Shown: positions 55,285-64,000 of the stretch, one piece after another
Layout: each line of letters starts with the position of its first letter
Position numbering within the stretch: position 1 is the stretch's first letter
Assembly: GCA_002729725.1 (NCBI GenBank)
Contig: PBYS01000002.1
Coordinates: 1 to 64,000, forward strand
Direction: 5' to 3'
DNA from: Puniceicoccaceae bacterium
GTDB taxonomy: Bacteria; Verrucomicrobiota; Verrucomicrobiia; Opitutales; Coraliomargaritaceae
Length of the DNA stretch: 64,000 bases
Notes under the pieces: generated by a model
The model's database searches: none
Seen by the model: the letters and a program-made list of their open reading frames with translations, nothing else
Told to the model about the DNA's origin: nothing
Program-made: the position numbers and the translations under genes

Positions 55285-57378
55285 TCAACGCGCAACACTC
55301 ATCAAGAACTCCGCATTAGTATTGGTTTTCTTGATGCGCTGTATGAGCATTTCCATCGCATCAGTCGACGGTAGGCCTTTCATTGCTCTGCGCAATGAAT
55401 AAATTTTAAGCATTTCATCTGGGTGATAGAGCAGTTCCTCCTTACGTGTGCCGCTTTTATCCATACTCAGCGCGGGGAAGATGCGCTTATCGGAAAGTCC
55501 ACGATCGAGGTGTAGCTCCATATTACCGGTGCCCTTAAACTCCTCGAAAATGACTTCGTCCATCTTGCTCCCCGTCTCAACCAGCGCAGTGGCAATAATC
55601 GTGAGACTACCGCCGTCCTCGATATTACGCGCAGAACCAAAGAAACGCTTGGGCTTTTGCAAGGCATTGGCCTCGACACCACCGGAAAGAATCTTGCCGC
55701 TGCTCGGCATCGTGGTGTTGTAAGCGCGTGCTAAACGGGTAATGGAATCGAGCAAGATAATCACATCTTCGCCAGTCTCAACCATGCGACGCGCCTTTTC
55801 AATGACCATTTCGGCCGCGTGCACGTGACTCTCGGCCGCCTCGTCAAAAGTAGAACTGATGACCTCTCCGCTGACTTGGCGGCGAAAATCGGTCACTTCC
55901 TCGGGACGCTCATCAATCAAAAGTATGATCAGGTGCGCATCGGGATAGTTTTTCTGAATCGAGTTGGCCATGCCCTGCATCAGCACAGTCTTACCCGTGC
56001 GAGGCGGCGCCACGATCAAGCCACGCTGGCCAAAACCAACCGGCGTCAAACAATCCACCACTCGCATCGAAAGGTTATCCCACTTCGCCTCAGAATCGGC
56101 CTCCATCAAAATACGAGAGGTCGGATAGTAAGGCACGCGCTCGGTAAAGGGGACAATTTCAGTGAGCGTTTCGGGATCACGCCCCATCACCTCCTGGACA
56201 CGCACGACAACCGGGCAGGACTCGCCCTCGCGGTGTGGCTGTAACTGCGCTTTGACAATGTGCCCGCGCTGTAAGCCATAATGCTCAATAAAGGCCTGCG
56301 GCACATACGCACTCAAAGCTTTGATACGGTAGCTATCACGCTCGTAAACTAACAAACCACCCTCATCGTCTTCAAGTAGTTCCAGAACCCCGGTAGTTAA
56401 AATCTCAGCTTTTTTCTCCGCCGCATGGGTCGCCACGGCATTGATCAATTGATCGCGATTCGGCGCATGCGGGAACTTAATGCCGAGTGCGTCCACTTCT
56501 TCGCGCAACTCTGGCAAAGGCAAATTATACAGGCGCACATAGTCGAGCGGGTCTCCGCCACCGGAGCGAAGCTCTTCTGCCAGCGCGAGAATATCCTCAC
56601 GTTTAGCCAGCACTTCCCAATCGAGCAGCTCGCCCAATTCGATTGGTGTATCCTCCTCACGACCGCGACGGCTCTTGTTTTTATCCCAGCGGCCCTTCCC
56701 GCGCTTATTGCGCTTATTATTATTCTTATTAAACTTATTATTACCCTTAGCGTTGCCCTTATTATTGCGATCATTCGGATGCGACTGGCGCGATTGCGGT
56801 CCAGATTGCTGTGGCTTGCCGCCTTCAGAGTGATCTCCACCACGGGAATCAGAGCCATTCGGCTGACGATTTTTAGGTCCACGATTGTCGCGTTTTTCAC
56901 GCGGGAGCCGCCCTTCGCGTGGCTCACGTTTCTCACGTGGCTCAGTTTTCTTAGTAGGCTCAGCCCCTTGCGGCTCGTCAAACTGGTCGACCTTAATGTC
57001 GGAGCTAAAAGTCACTTCGTCATCCACAGGAGCCGACTTCGGTTGAGGAGCAGGTGTAGCTGCTGCTGTGGATTCCACGGGCGCATCTACTGCTGATTTA
57101 TCCGCGGATGCCTTCGCAGTCTTTTTTACAGTTTTTTTCACGGCAGGCGGCGCGATTTCACCAGGCGTAAACATATCGGCTTGCGCCTCATCTGCCACCT
57201 TGCGCGCAGCGCTCTTTTTGGTCGCACGCTTCTTGGCAGCCTTCTTAGCAGCCTTTTTCGTTGCTTTCTTGGCGGCTTTTTTGGCTGCCTTTTTGGTCGC
57301 ACGCTTACGCGGAGCCGCTTCTGCAGCAGTGGATGTATCCTCGAGAGGGAGGTCGTTATTTACTTCGTCAGAGCTCAT
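55285..57378 (-). CDS. rho: Transcription termination factor Rho with long low-complexity N-terminus
   Basis: A 697-residue Rho, about 280 residues longer than E. coli Rho. The extra part is N-terminal: a Lys/Ala repeat block ([20 protein letters not shown], about 25-60), then Pro/Glu/Arg-rich and Asn/Lys/Gly/Arg-rich tracts up to about residue 240. After this come the Rho N-domain ([20 protein letters not shown]), the RNA-binding cold-shock-like domain ([20 protein letters not shown]), Walker [12 protein letters not shown], Walker [15 protein letters not shown] and the Q/R-loop region. The enzyme is an RNA-dependent hexameric translocase ending untranslated transcripts. Such basic disordered insertions are known in several phyla and can bind RNA or promote condensates; the function here is inferred. 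Confidence 0.95.
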   Translation of the reverse strand: MSSDEVNNDLPLEDTSTAAEAAPRKRATKKAAKKAAKKATKKAAKKAAKKRATKKSAARKVADEAQADMFTPGEIAPPAVKKTVKKTAKASADKSAVDAPVESTAAATPAPQPKSAPVDDEVTFSSDIKVDQFDEPQGAEPTKKTEPREKREPREGRLPREKRDNRGPKNRQPNGSDSRGGDHSEGGKPQQSGPQSRQSHPNDRNNKGNAKGNNKFNKNNNKRNKRGKGRWDKNKSRRGREEDTPIELGELLDWEVLAKREDILALAEELRSGGGDPLDYVRLYNLPLPELREEVDALGIKFPHAPNRDQLINAVATHAAEKKAEILTTGVLELLEDDEGGLLVYERDSYRIKALSAYVPQAFIEHYGLQRGHIVKAQLQPHREGESCPVVVRVQEVMGRDPETLTEIVPFTERVPYYPTSRILMEADSEAKWDNLSMRVVDCLTPVGFGQRGLIVAPPRTGKTVLMQGMANSIQKNYPDAHLIILLIDERPEEVTDFRRQVSGEVISSTFDEAAESHVHAAEMVIEKARRMVETGEDVIILLDSITRLARAYNTTMPSSGKILSGGVEANALQKPKRFFGSARNIEDGGSLTIIATALVETGSKMDEVIFEEFKGTGNMELHLDRGLSDKRIFPALSMDKSGTRKEELLYHPDEMLKIYSLRRAMKGLPSTDAMEMLIQRIKKTNTNAEFLMSVAR

Positions 57379-57455
57379 GGCTGTATAATCGATAGGACGC
57401 TCACGGCGTCGCTTGGTAAGTATTGGGAGGGGAAGAGCGAGTCATAGCAGCCCAC

Positions 57456-58034
57456 TTAAGGGGTGGCGATCTGCTCTATTAATCTCGTGGTTTGTCGTTT
57501 CAAAAATTCAAGGCTTCCAGCATTGGAGATAAGATGATCGGCGCGTTCAATTTTTTCTTCGAGCGGCATTTGTCGCTCACGGCGCTGCGCGACCTCCGCT
57601 CCCGTATAACCTCTGGCAACCATTCGCTCTTGGACCACATCAGGGGGGCTTGCAACACAGACAGTCAAATCAAAGAGGGTTTCAAGCCTTTTTTCAAATA
57701 GCAAAGGAATCTCCACCAACCAAAGAGCGTCAGGTGCCTGCTCAATCGCCGCCTGCCAATGCGCCCGAACCAGCGGATGTAGCAAGTCCTCTAGCCATTT
57801 AAGCTCGGACGAATCCTGAAATACGCGCGCAGCCACCGCACGGCGATCGACAGTGCCAGCGTTAAAGACTGCATCCCCCCAGTGTGCGCGCAACTGTTCG
57901 TGTACGATCGCATCGCTCGCCAATAATTCACGTACCACAGCGTCCGACTCAATGGTACGCCCGCCCGCTTTGCGAAAAAGGCCCACTACGGTCGATTTAC
58001 CACAACCAATTCCTCCTGTTAGGCCGACTTTCAT
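57456..58034 (-). CDS. coaE: Dephospho-CoA kinase
   Basis: A 192-residue CoaE that catalyses the last step of coenzyme A synthesis (ATP-dependent 3'-phosphorylation of dephospho-CoA). The P-loop GLTGGIGCGKST is at the start, the substrate-site text AGGRTIESDAVVRELL follows, and LVEIPLLFEKRLETLFD and RQMPLEEKIERADHLISNAGS are family landmarks. I start at ATG 58034 (MKVGLTGG), since the upstream GTG would add eleven residues not found in the family. It is on the same strand as rho with 77 bases between them. Confidence 0.93.
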   Translation of the reverse strand: MKVGLTGGIGCGKSTVVGLFRKAGGRTIESDAVVRELLASDAIVHEQLRAHWGDAVFNAGTVDRRAVAARVFQDSSELKWLEDLLHPLVRAHWQAAIEQAPDALWLVEIPLLFEKRLETLFDLTVCVASPPDVVQERMVARGYTGAEVAQRRERQMPLEEKIERADHLISNAGSLEFLKRQTTRLIEQIATP

Positions 58035-58158
58035 AAACAAAAGTAGAAGTCCATTCACAGAAAACACGCGAGCCTTAATTTATAGACCTCGAAGTGATCT
58101 CAGGGTAGAATTAACCATCGACGCGAGAAATAGAGCCCTTTAATCTGCGCCGAAATTT

Positions 58159-58698
58159 ATGGACAACTCCGCACCTAAGCAGACATCCACTCCGCTCCCT
58201 CCTTCGATGGAGCGGCTTCACGCGTATTGGCGCATGCCATATATACTCGCGCCCAAAGATCCGGAAGAAGGCAGCAACCCCTTTACCCGCATCCCTCAGT
58301 CGGGCGACGACGCCAAAGAGTACATTCTCCTGCGCGGCGAGCACAACTATATCGTGATGAACCGCTACCCATACAATGCAGGGCACCTGCTAGTATTGCC
58401 CTACCGTGAAGTACCACGACTGGAAGAGTTGACAACTGCTGAACGCCACGAACTCATGGACCTGATCGTGGAAGCGCAGAACATACTCACGCGCGCCCTG
58501 CGCCCCGATGGCTTCAATACTGGTTTCAACTTCGGCGATGCGGCAGGAGCCGGCATTCCCTGCCACCTGCATTGCCATGTCGTGCCACGCTGGAATGGCG
58601 ACACCAACTTCATGCCGGTCATCGGCAACACCCGTGTCCTGCCCGATTCAATGGATGCGATGTGGCAGCGCCTACACGCCTGCGTTGAAGCTCAATAA
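58159..58698 (+). CDS. HIT-family nucleotide hydrolase/transferase
   Basis: A 179-residue histidine-triad protein with HLHCHVVPRW (the H-x-H-x-H active site; the second or third His forms the nucleotidyl intermediate). The preceding YNAGHLLVLPYREVPRLEEL and GFNTGFNFGDAAGAGIPCH are typical of Ap4A phosphorylase/hydrolase-like HIT proteins. It would cleave dinucleoside polyphosphates or AMP conjugates in the cytoplasm. It heads a plus-strand operon with phoH (9 bases downstream), a 7TM-HD protein and ybeY, an arrangement centred on stress and RNA metabolism. Confidence 0.9.
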   Translation: MDNSAPKQTSTPLPPSMERLHAYWRMPYILAPKDPEEGSNPFTRIPQSGDDAKEYILLRGEHNYIVMNRYPYNAGHLLVLPYREVPRLEELTTAERHELMDLIVEAQNILTRALRPDGFNTGFNFGDAAGAGIPCHLHCHVVPRWNGDTNFMPVIGNTRVLPDSMDAMWQRLHACVEAQ

Positions 58699-58707
58699 CA
58701 GAATTCT

Positions 58708-59652
58708 ATGCCGTCCAAGACGATCCACTTCTCCAGCGCCCGTCAGCTCAGCTTACTCTACGCCGACGACGCTCGCCACCTCGAAGAAGCCGAACAAAAC
58801 CTAGGCGTCAGCCTGGTCAGTCGCGACGACTGGGTCACCGCCGAAGGCAGTGAGGAGGGCATCGCCGCCGTGCAAGCTCTCTTCGAGCTACTCGGAACTG
58901 CACGCGACCAAGGCTTGCGCATTCGCAGCTCCGACTTTCTGTACACCCTGCGCTGTGTGGCAGAGGGCAGAGCCGACGATCTACGCGAAATATATCGCAA
59001 CCCTCTAATTATAAAGCTTAAGCGGCAAAGTATTGTACCTAAAACACTCAATCAAAAGCGCTACCTACAAGCCATCGACGCCCATCCGATCACCTTTGGC
59101 ATCGGTCCCGCCGGCACGGGCAAGACCTACCTTGCGATGGCGATGGCTCTACGGGAGCTGCTAGAAGGCCGCGCCGAACGGATTATATTGACCCGCCCGG
59201 CCGTTGAAGCGGGCGAAGCGCTTGGCTTCCTACCCGGCGAACTACAAGAAAAAGTGCTGCCCTACCTCACCCCGCTCTACGATGCGATGAACGATATGAT
59301 CGGCAAGGAGCAAACCATGCAACTGGTGGAGCGCGGCATCGTCGAGATCGCACCGCTGGCCTACATGCGCGGACGCACGCTGGCCAATGCCTTCGTAGTG
59401 CTGGACGAAGCTCAAAACACTACTCATGAGCAGATGATGATGTTTCTCACGCGCTTGGGCGACGGCAGTCGCATGGTCATTACCGGCGACATCACACAAA
59501 CTGATTTACCACGTAGCAAACAATCTGGTCTCAAAGAAGCTACCCGCATTTTAAAAAACATCGAGGCGATCCGCCTCTTCTATTTTGACGGACAAGACGT
59601 CGTGCGCCACCCCTTGGTGCAGGACATCATTAACGCCTACGCCAAGGGATAG
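58708..59652 (+). CDS. phoH: PhoH-like ATPase
   Basis: A 314-residue PhoH-family protein. An N-terminal KH-like part (LLYADDARHLEEAEQNLGVSL) precedes the P-loop GIGPAGTGKTYLAMAMAL, the Walker B segment FVVLDEAQNTTHEQMMMFL and the conserved MVITGDITQTDLP. The family is an SF1-related ATPase predicted to act on RNA together with YbeY, and the two genes lie in the same cluster here, as in many bacteria. It follows the HIT gene after nine bases and precedes the 7TM-HD gene by 30. Confidence 0.93.
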   Translation: MPSKTIHFSSARQLSLLYADDARHLEEAEQNLGVSLVSRDDWVTAEGSEEGIAAVQALFELLGTARDQGLRIRSSDFLYTLRCVAEGRADDLREIYRNPLIIKLKRQSIVPKTLNQKRYLQAIDAHPITFGIGPAGTGKTYLAMAMALRELLEGRAERIILTRPAVEAGEALGFLPGELQEKVLPYLTPLYDAMNDMIGKEQTMQLVERGIVEIAPLAYMRGRTLANAFVVLDEAQNTTHEQMMMFLTRLGDGSRMVITGDITQTDLPRSKQSGLKEATRILKNIEAIRLFYFDGQDVVRHPLVQDIINAYAKG

Positions 59653-59682
59653 ACCCTCCCCGCGCCTCACTCTTTACGACTT

Positions 59683-62133
59683 ATGGCCACTTTCTCTAAA
59701 AAGAACAATACTCGCAAGTCGCTCGACGGTGCCATGCGCAAAGATGCCGGCCGTGGCAAGGACTCGGCCACCACGCATTTCTTTGAAACCAGCAAAATGA
59801 TCGAGATCGGCATGTTTGTGCTCTTTTCCGTGCTGGTAATCATCATTTGCTACCTAGGCCAAAAGCCCAAGGGGCCCCGCCTGATCCTAAACCAAGCGGC
59901 TCAGTCGCGCATCGTCTCCGAATTTGAATTCGAATATAAAAGCGCTGTGCTGACGGAATCGGCCGCCGCCGCCGAGCGCGCTCAAGTGCCCCCAGTCTTT
60001 CAACGCACCTTCGAACCCTACGATAAATTTAGCCAGTTCATCGCTGACCTCAATTCAGGGATCGCCAAAAACAAGATCGACCACGAATCCAAGGGACAAG
60101 AAACCCTGTTGGCGGAACTCTTTAAGACGGCACTCAATCTGATCGAATCCAATGGCCTCACGATAAAGCCCAGTATCATCGTTGAACTGACCACCCAAAC
60201 CACTCCCAAGGAGCGCTCGATCCTCTTCAACGATGCACTCGCCGTATTAAAATCAATCTATACCGACGGCATTTACTCTGCCAGCCGCACCGATTCAGCC
60301 GATCCGCACGTAACTGTCATCCAGCTTGTGGACGAAAATGGCCATTACAATTTGCCCAATGCCCGCTCACTGCCTGACGCGCTGGTTGCGCTACGTGTCC
60401 GTATCGATGCTCTCTCACGCGACGCGTCTACCGGTCGTATACTGTTTGAGATTTTCCGCGCGGGCCTGCGGCCCAACTTACTCTATAGTGCCACCGGCAC
60501 CAACCGTGCGATTCAACGTGCGATCGAGCAACTAGAGCCTAGCATTGTTAGCTACAAGGAAGGCGACACCTTGATTGAGCCTGGCGCGATCATCACGCCC
60601 ACAGAGCTCGAACGCATCGCCGCTTATCGAAAAGTGGAACTGGAGCGCAATGGCGACTCTCTTATCTTCAATCCTCTATTCATTGAGCGCCTAATCCTAA
60701 CGACCATGCTGCTAATCGCGGTCTACATCTACGTTAACCGTGGGCTACGTGAATTACGCAAACGCAACCGCGCCATTGCGATCACTGCAGTCAGCATCTT
60801 ACTCAATTTACTAATCATCCGTATACTGATGGAGATCGGTGAGAGCGCCTTAATCAACAGTCGCCCCTCACTGAGCATGCTGCCCTACATCGCGCCTTAC
60901 GCCTTGGCCCCCATCATCGTGGCCGTGCTGGTTGGCGGCGCACCAGCAGTGCTCTGTTCACTGATCATCGCAGTTCTTTATGGCATCATTCAAAACAACT
61001 CCGTCGAGTTCATATTGATCGCCTTTCTCTCCGGTGTCGTGGGCGCTTACGCCTCCACTAACATTCGCAAGCGTGCAAAACTGGTACGCTCTGGACTCAT
61101 GGCTGGATCTACCGCAGCCATCGCGGGCGCAGGCGTGGCCCTGCTCAACGGTTTTTCTTTTAGCTTAGTGGGCCAACAAACACTGGTGGCACTGGTCGTG
61201 GGCCTGCTGACTGGTATCCTCGCTGTCGGCCTACTGCCGATCTTTGAGCAGCTCTTTAAAATCACCACCGAAATTACCCTGCTGGAACTGACTGACTTCA
61301 ACCACCCGCTGCTACGCCGCATGCAGATGGAAGCGCCCGGCACCTATCACCATAGTTTGATGGTAGCCAATCTCTCGGAAAATGCCGCCGCGGCCATCGG
61401 AGCCAGCCCGCTACTGTGCCGCGTATGCTGCTTTTTTCACGACATCGGCAAGCTGGTAAAGCCGGAATACTTCACCGAAAATCAACGCGATGGCATCAAT
61501 CCGCACAACGCCAAGAACCCCTCAATGAGTGCTCTAGTCATTAAGGCACACGTCAAAGAAGGCGTCGAAATGGCACGTAAAAACAAGCTACCACGCGTGA
61601 TCATCGACGTCATTCGCCAACACCACGGCACCACCCTGATCCAATATTTCTTCCACCAAGCCAAAGAAAAGGCCAAGGAAACGCAAAAGAACACGCAGCC
61701 CCCCTTCCCCGAAGGAGGGAAAATTAAGGGCAAGGACTCGTTTAAAGTCGAAGAGAGCACCTACCGCTACGACGGCCCTAAGCCTGCCTTTAAAGAGAGT
61801 GCGATCATTTTCTTCGCCGACAGCGTCGAGGCCGCCAGCCGCAGCCTGAAAAAAGTCACTCAGCCCAACGTTGAGGAATTGATCGATCGCATATTCAAAG
61901 ATAGAATCGAAGACGGCCAGCTCGACAGTTGCCCACTCACCTTTCACGAGCTCCACCTCATTCGCAAGAGCTTCGTCTACACCGTGCTTAACATGCTACA
62001 CGCGCGCATAGAATATCCCAAAACCGAAGCCGAAAAAGCCAAAGAGCTCGAACTGGAAGCCGCCCACAACAAACAAGAAGAAGAAATCAAAACCGATGCC
62101 AAAGCTCAGCCTGGAAATCAACAACCAATATAG
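59683..62133 (+). CDS. 7TM receptor with intracellular HD hydrolase (PgpH-like c-di-AMP phosphodiesterase)
   Basis: An 816-residue membrane protein. A short cytoplasmic N-terminus and first membrane helix (MFVLFSVLVIIICYL, about 43-60) precede a 280-residue extracytoplasmic domain, then seven membrane helices between about 335 and 520. The cytoplasmic HD domain contains GTYHHSLMVANLSENAAAA and CCFFHDIGKLVKPEYF (the HD pair), then IIDVIRQHHGT. PgpH-type proteins hydrolyse cyclic di-AMP and link osmotic or cell-wall signals to this messenger. Between the HD motifs and the end is an unusual charged insert (KAKETQKNTQPPFPEGGKIK). The 3' end overlaps ybeY by 38 bases. A c-di-AMP substrate is inferred from the family. 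Confidence 0.88.
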   Translation: MATFSKKNNTRKSLDGAMRKDAGRGKDSATTHFFETSKMIEIGMFVLFSVLVIIICYLGQKPKGPRLILNQAAQSRIVSEFEFEYKSAVLTESAAAAERAQVPPVFQRTFEPYDKFSQFIADLNSGIAKNKIDHESKGQETLLAELFKTALNLIESNGLTIKPSIIVELTTQTTPKERSILFNDALAVLKSIYTDGIYSASRTDSADPHVTVIQLVDENGHYNLPNARSLPDALVALRVRIDALSRDASTGRILFEIFRAGLRPNLLYSATGTNRAIQRAIEQLEPSIVSYKEGDTLIEPGAIITPTELERIAAYRKVELERNGDSLIFNPLFIERLILTTMLLIAVYIYVNRGLRELRKRNRAIAITAVSILLNLLIIRILMEIGESALINSRPSLSMLPYIAPYALAPIIVAVLVGGAPAVLCSLIIAVLYGIIQNNSVEFILIAFLSGVVGAYASTNIRKRAKLVRSGLMAGSTAAIAGAGVALLNGFSFSLVGQQTLVALVVGLLTGILAVGLLPIFEQLFKITTEITLLELTDFNHPLLRRMQMEAPGTYHHSLMVANLSENAAAAIGASPLLCRVCCFFHDIGKLVKPEYFTENQRDGINPHNAKNPSMSALVIKAHVKEGVEMARKNKLPRVIIDVIRQHHGTTLIQYFFHQAKEKAKETQKNTQPPFPEGGKIKGKDSFKVEESTYRYDGPKPAFKESAIIFFADSVEAASRSLKKVTQPNVEELIDRIFKDRIEDGQLDSCPLTFHELHLIRKSFVYTVLNMLHARIEYPKTEAEKAKELELEAAHNKQEEEIKTDAKAQPGNQQPI

Positions 62134-62560
62134 TGCCCTGTGCGCCCCCGAAGCCGCCGCCTGCACACTCTTCGAGACACTACAGGCATCAGCGGCCTTC
62201 CCCATCACTGAAGGGGAGCTCTCGATCGCCTTTGTCAGCGACGCTGAAATCGCCCAAGTGCATGCCGATTTTATGGACGATCCCACGCCCACCGATGTCA
62301 TCACCTTTCCCGCCAATAAGGAAATGGAATCGGCCGGCGAAATCATCGTTTCCGTCGACCACGCCAGCAGCCGTGCGGCCGAGCTAGACGAACCCTTCAG
62401 CCGCGAGCTCAGCCTCTACCTGGTGCATGGCTGGTTACACTTAGCTGGCTACGACGACCGTAACGAAGTCGACCGCGCCGCCATGCGCCAAGCCGAACAA
62501 AAAGCACTCGCCATACTCGACACAGCCGAGAGCAGCATAGAGTTTCAGCTCAACGCATAA
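62096..62560 (+). CDS. ybeY: Endoribonuclease / rRNA maturation factor YbeY
   Basis: A 154-residue YbeY with the zinc site HGWLHLAGYDDRNE, where the third metal ligand histidine of the usual HGxLHLxGYDH is replaced by Asp. The conserved TPTDVITFPA also matches. It takes part in 16S rRNA 3'-end maturation and ribosome quality control. It starts inside the end of the 7TM-HD gene (38-base overlap), indicating coupling. The His-to-Asp change at the last ligand is a recognised variant in some lineages or may alter activity; I cannot tell which. Confidence 0.9.
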   Translation: MPKLSLEINNQYSALCAPEAAACTLFETLQASAAFPITEGELSIAFVSDAEIAQVHADFMDDPTPTDVITFPANKEMESAGEIIVSVDHASSRAAELDEPFSRELSLYLVHGWLHLAGYDDRNEVDRAAMRQAEQKALAILDTAESSIEFQLNA

Positions 62561-62612
62561 AGCGCCCAAGGAACGGTTGCTTCAGCAATCCCCACCGCCG
62601 CACTCATATCTG

Positions 62613-62641
62613 TTGACGACGCCCTAACGCTCTCACATACT
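62613..62641 (+). promoter_or_regulatory. Possible promoter of the sigma factor gene
   Basis: TTGACG (62613) and CATACT (62636) are 17 bases apart. The expected start point would fall at or next to the GTG start codon at 62648, implying a very short or absent leader. The match is moderate. Confidence 0.3.
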
Positions 62642-62647
62642 CTTACT

Positions 62648-63241
62648 GTGCCCCCTAAAGATAATCCAGCCGTCCCCATCACCCCGCTTGAACAGTGGGT
62701 CGAGGCCTATAGTGACTACTTATACCGCTTCGCTATGTCGCGCTTGCGAAACCCCGAAGCTGCAGCCGACTGTGTGCAAGACACCTTTCTAGCGGGAATC
62801 AAGGCACTCGACCGTTTCGATGGCAGCCGTGATATCAAATTTTGGCTACGCGGCATCATGCGCAACAAAATCGTCGATCAAATTCGTAAATCGGTAAAGG
62901 AGAATAAAGTCGATATAGAAGCCGAGGACGAAGCCTTGCTCGAAAGTTTTTGGTTTAAATACAGCGGAATCGCCACCACCAACCCCGATCCTTGGCAGTT
63001 CAACCCGCGCAAATACTACGACAACAGCGAGTTTTGGGTCGTCTTTGAAAAATGTATCGCCCAAGTCAAAGATCCCGCTCGGCAAGCCTTCGTCCTGCGC
63101 GTGCTGGAAGACCAGACAACTGAAGAAGTTTGTAAGGTAATGGATGTGACTCCGAATTACTTATGGGTGCTCCTGCATCGAGCACGCGAGCAACTTAAAG
63201 TATTGCTCGAGTCCAACTGGACTGGAAAAGACGCTAAATAA
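62648..63241 (+). CDS. ECF-type RNA polymerase sigma factor
   Basis: A 197-residue sigma-70 family protein with region 2 (DYLYRFAMSRLRNPEAAADC, then VQDTFLAGIKALDRFDGSRD) and region 4 (FVLRVLEDQTTEEVCKVMDV, then TPNYLWVLLHRAREQLK). The linker between them is longer than in most ECF factors (about 50 residues, WFKYSGIATTNPDPWQFNPR). It directs RNA polymerase to a small regulon, probably envelope or oxidative stress. The start is GTG. The next gene, 11 bases on, is a zinc-binding anti-sigma factor. Confidence 0.9.
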   Translation: MPPKDNPAVPITPLEQWVEAYSDYLYRFAMSRLRNPEAAADCVQDTFLAGIKALDRFDGSRDIKFWLRGIMRNKIVDQIRKSVKENKVDIEAEDEALLESFWFKYSGIATTNPDPWQFNPRKYYDNSEFWVVFEKCIAQVKDPARQAFVLRVLEDQTTEEVCKVMDVTPNYLWVLLHRAREQLKVLLESNWTGKDAK

Positions 63242-63252
63242 TTCTATTTCAA

Positions 63253-63567
63253 ATGTTTACCTGTAAACAAGTATCCAATGCATTGTCCAAAGAGGACTAT
63301 GAGAAGCTTTCTCCCAGACGGCGCTTCTTTCTGCGCCTGCACGTAAAGCTGTGTGTTTTCTGCGGTAAATTTAATCGTCAAGTCATGGAAGCACAGGACA
63401 TGTGCCGCTGTTATAAGCAGCACGAAGAAAAAGTCCTCGAACAAGGCCCGACGCTCGACCCAGCGAAAAAGCATCAGCTAAAGGCACTACTCGCCGCGCA
63501 GTCTCAGCCCGACTGCTGCCACATGTCCGCATCAAACAAAAACTCCGAGAGCCCCTCTCAGTCCTAG
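63253..63567 (+). CDS. Zinc-binding anti-sigma factor (ZAS-like)
   Basis: A 104-residue soluble protein. LRLHVKLCVFCGKF has the H-x3-C-x2-C signature of ZAS-type anti-sigma domains, preceded by MFTCKQVSNALSKEDYEKLS. Further cysteines (DMCRCYKQ, PDCCHMSA) suggest additional metal or redox sensitivity. There is no membrane segment, so sensing is cytoplasmic, as for RsrA-like redox anti-sigma factors. It lies just behind the sigma gene. The sensed signal is unknown. Confidence 0.82.
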   Translation: MFTCKQVSNALSKEDYEKLSPRRRFFLRLHVKLCVFCGKFNRQVMEAQDMCRCYKQHEEKVLEQGPTLDPAKKHQLKALLAAQSQPDCCHMSASNKNSESPSQS

Positions 63568-63579
63568 CTATACCAGACC

Positions 63580-63984
63580 GTGCCCAGCTCGCCGAATCCC
63601 GATCCCACTTCCCTCAGACTCGACCGCTGGCTTTGGAGCGTGCGCGTATATAAGACACGCAGCGACGCCGCCGAAGCCTGCCGCGGCTCCGCAGTACGCC
63701 TGAATGGCAATATCGCCAAGCCCTCTTCCAAGGTGCGCGCCGGCGACTGCATCGTGGCGCGTACCAAAGCGCTCACACGCACACTCAAGGTCTTAGCAAT
63801 CAGCGAGAACCGCATGGGCGCGGCGCGTGTGCCCGAGTTTTGCGAAGATCAAACACCCGAGTCGGAACACGAAAAAGCCCGCGAAAAGCGAGCCAATGCG
63901 AGAGTCTTTAGCCACAAGGGCAGCGGACGACCGACTAAAAAAGATCGACGCGATATTGAAAAACTCATTGGCGGTGGTAGTTAA
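63580..63984 (+). CDS. S4-domain RNA-binding protein (Hsp15-like)
   Basis: A 134-residue protein with an N-terminal S4 domain (SLRLDRWLWSVRVYKTRSDA, then SAVRLNGNIAKPSSKVRAGDCI) and a basic C-terminal tail (HEKAREKRANARVFSHKGSGRPTKKDRRD). This is the layout of Hsp15/HslR, which binds stalled 50S subunits carrying nascent chains. It begins with GTG 12 bases after the anti-sigma gene, so it may be part of the same stress transcript. The window ends 16 bases after its stop. Confidence 0.87.
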   Translation: MPSSPNPDPTSLRLDRWLWSVRVYKTRSDAAEACRGSAVRLNGNIAKPSSKVRAGDCIVARTKALTRTLKVLAISENRMGAARVPEFCEDQTPESEHEKAREKRANARVFSHKGSGRPTKKDRRDIEKLIGGGS

Positions 63985-64000
63985 ACGACAATTGTGGCCA

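Overview
The window looks like a chromosomal segment of a Gram-negative, probably marine member of the Verrucomicrobiota, most likely Opitutae (Coraliomargarita/Lentimonas-like). This is inferred from large secreted proteins with thrombospondin type 3 (TSP3) calcium repeats, a PEP-CTERM-like remnant, a Rho factor with a long Lys/Ala-rich N-terminal extension, paired PilB ATPases around PilT, and a hit-phoH-7TM-HD-ybeY cluster. No rRNA or marker gene settles the species.

Layout. (1) 1-1.75 kb: a 5'-truncated TSP3 gene abuts a REP-associated tyrosine transposase (RAYT) flanked by inverted arrays of its short repeat. (2) 1.9-4.9 kb: two secreted proteins, one with an alpha/beta hydrolase domain. 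(3) 4.9-11.6 kb: an integrative-element-like block with two translationally coupled tyrosine recombinases, an iteron array, a CHC2/Toprim primase-helicase, a small coupled ORF and a divergent Xre repressor with a palindromic operator. It is followed by about 900 bp with no credible protein but dense, nested hairpins. That stretch is my best candidate for an undescribed system: a large ornate noncoding RNA on the + strand. (4) 11.7-23.4 kb: a minus-strand surface operon of a 1564-residue TSP3/PA14 protein, a helical-repeat protein, a 1824-residue RHS/YD protein with an unassigned tip and a coupled small lipoprotein. (5) 23.7-26.6 kb: a repeat-truncated ORF, a gene graveyard (MerR-like, Fic and oxidoreductase fragments) and an intact Fic gene with three operator-like repeats spaced exactly 24 bp.

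(6) 26.8-35.2 kb: a CrtI-type oxidoreductase and a heavy-metal RND efflux operon whose outer-membrane component and first small gene each carry an apparent single-base frameshift. (7) 35.3-38.8 kb: DEAD-box helicase, lipoprotein acid phosphatase and GH1 beta-glucosidase, with a strong shared hairpin between the convergent pair. (8) 39.3-49.1 kb: a defence island with an hsdR fragment, an IetAS-type AAA ATPase/subtilase pair and a 1789-residue zinc-ribbon/DUF4011/SF1 helicase/PD-(D/E)XK protein, ending against the 3' end of tRNA-Leu(CAG).

(9) 49.3-64 kb: ordinary chromosome. It holds a type IV pilus motor operon (pilB, pilT, second pilB/gspE, pilC) closed by an intrinsic terminator, then rho, coaE, a HIT protein, phoH, a 7TM-HD phosphodiesterase, ybeY, an ECF sigma/anti-sigma pair and an S4 RNA-binding protein. 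In this part the genes work as recognisable housekeeping modules; the accessory parts (1-5 and 8) carry the novelty.
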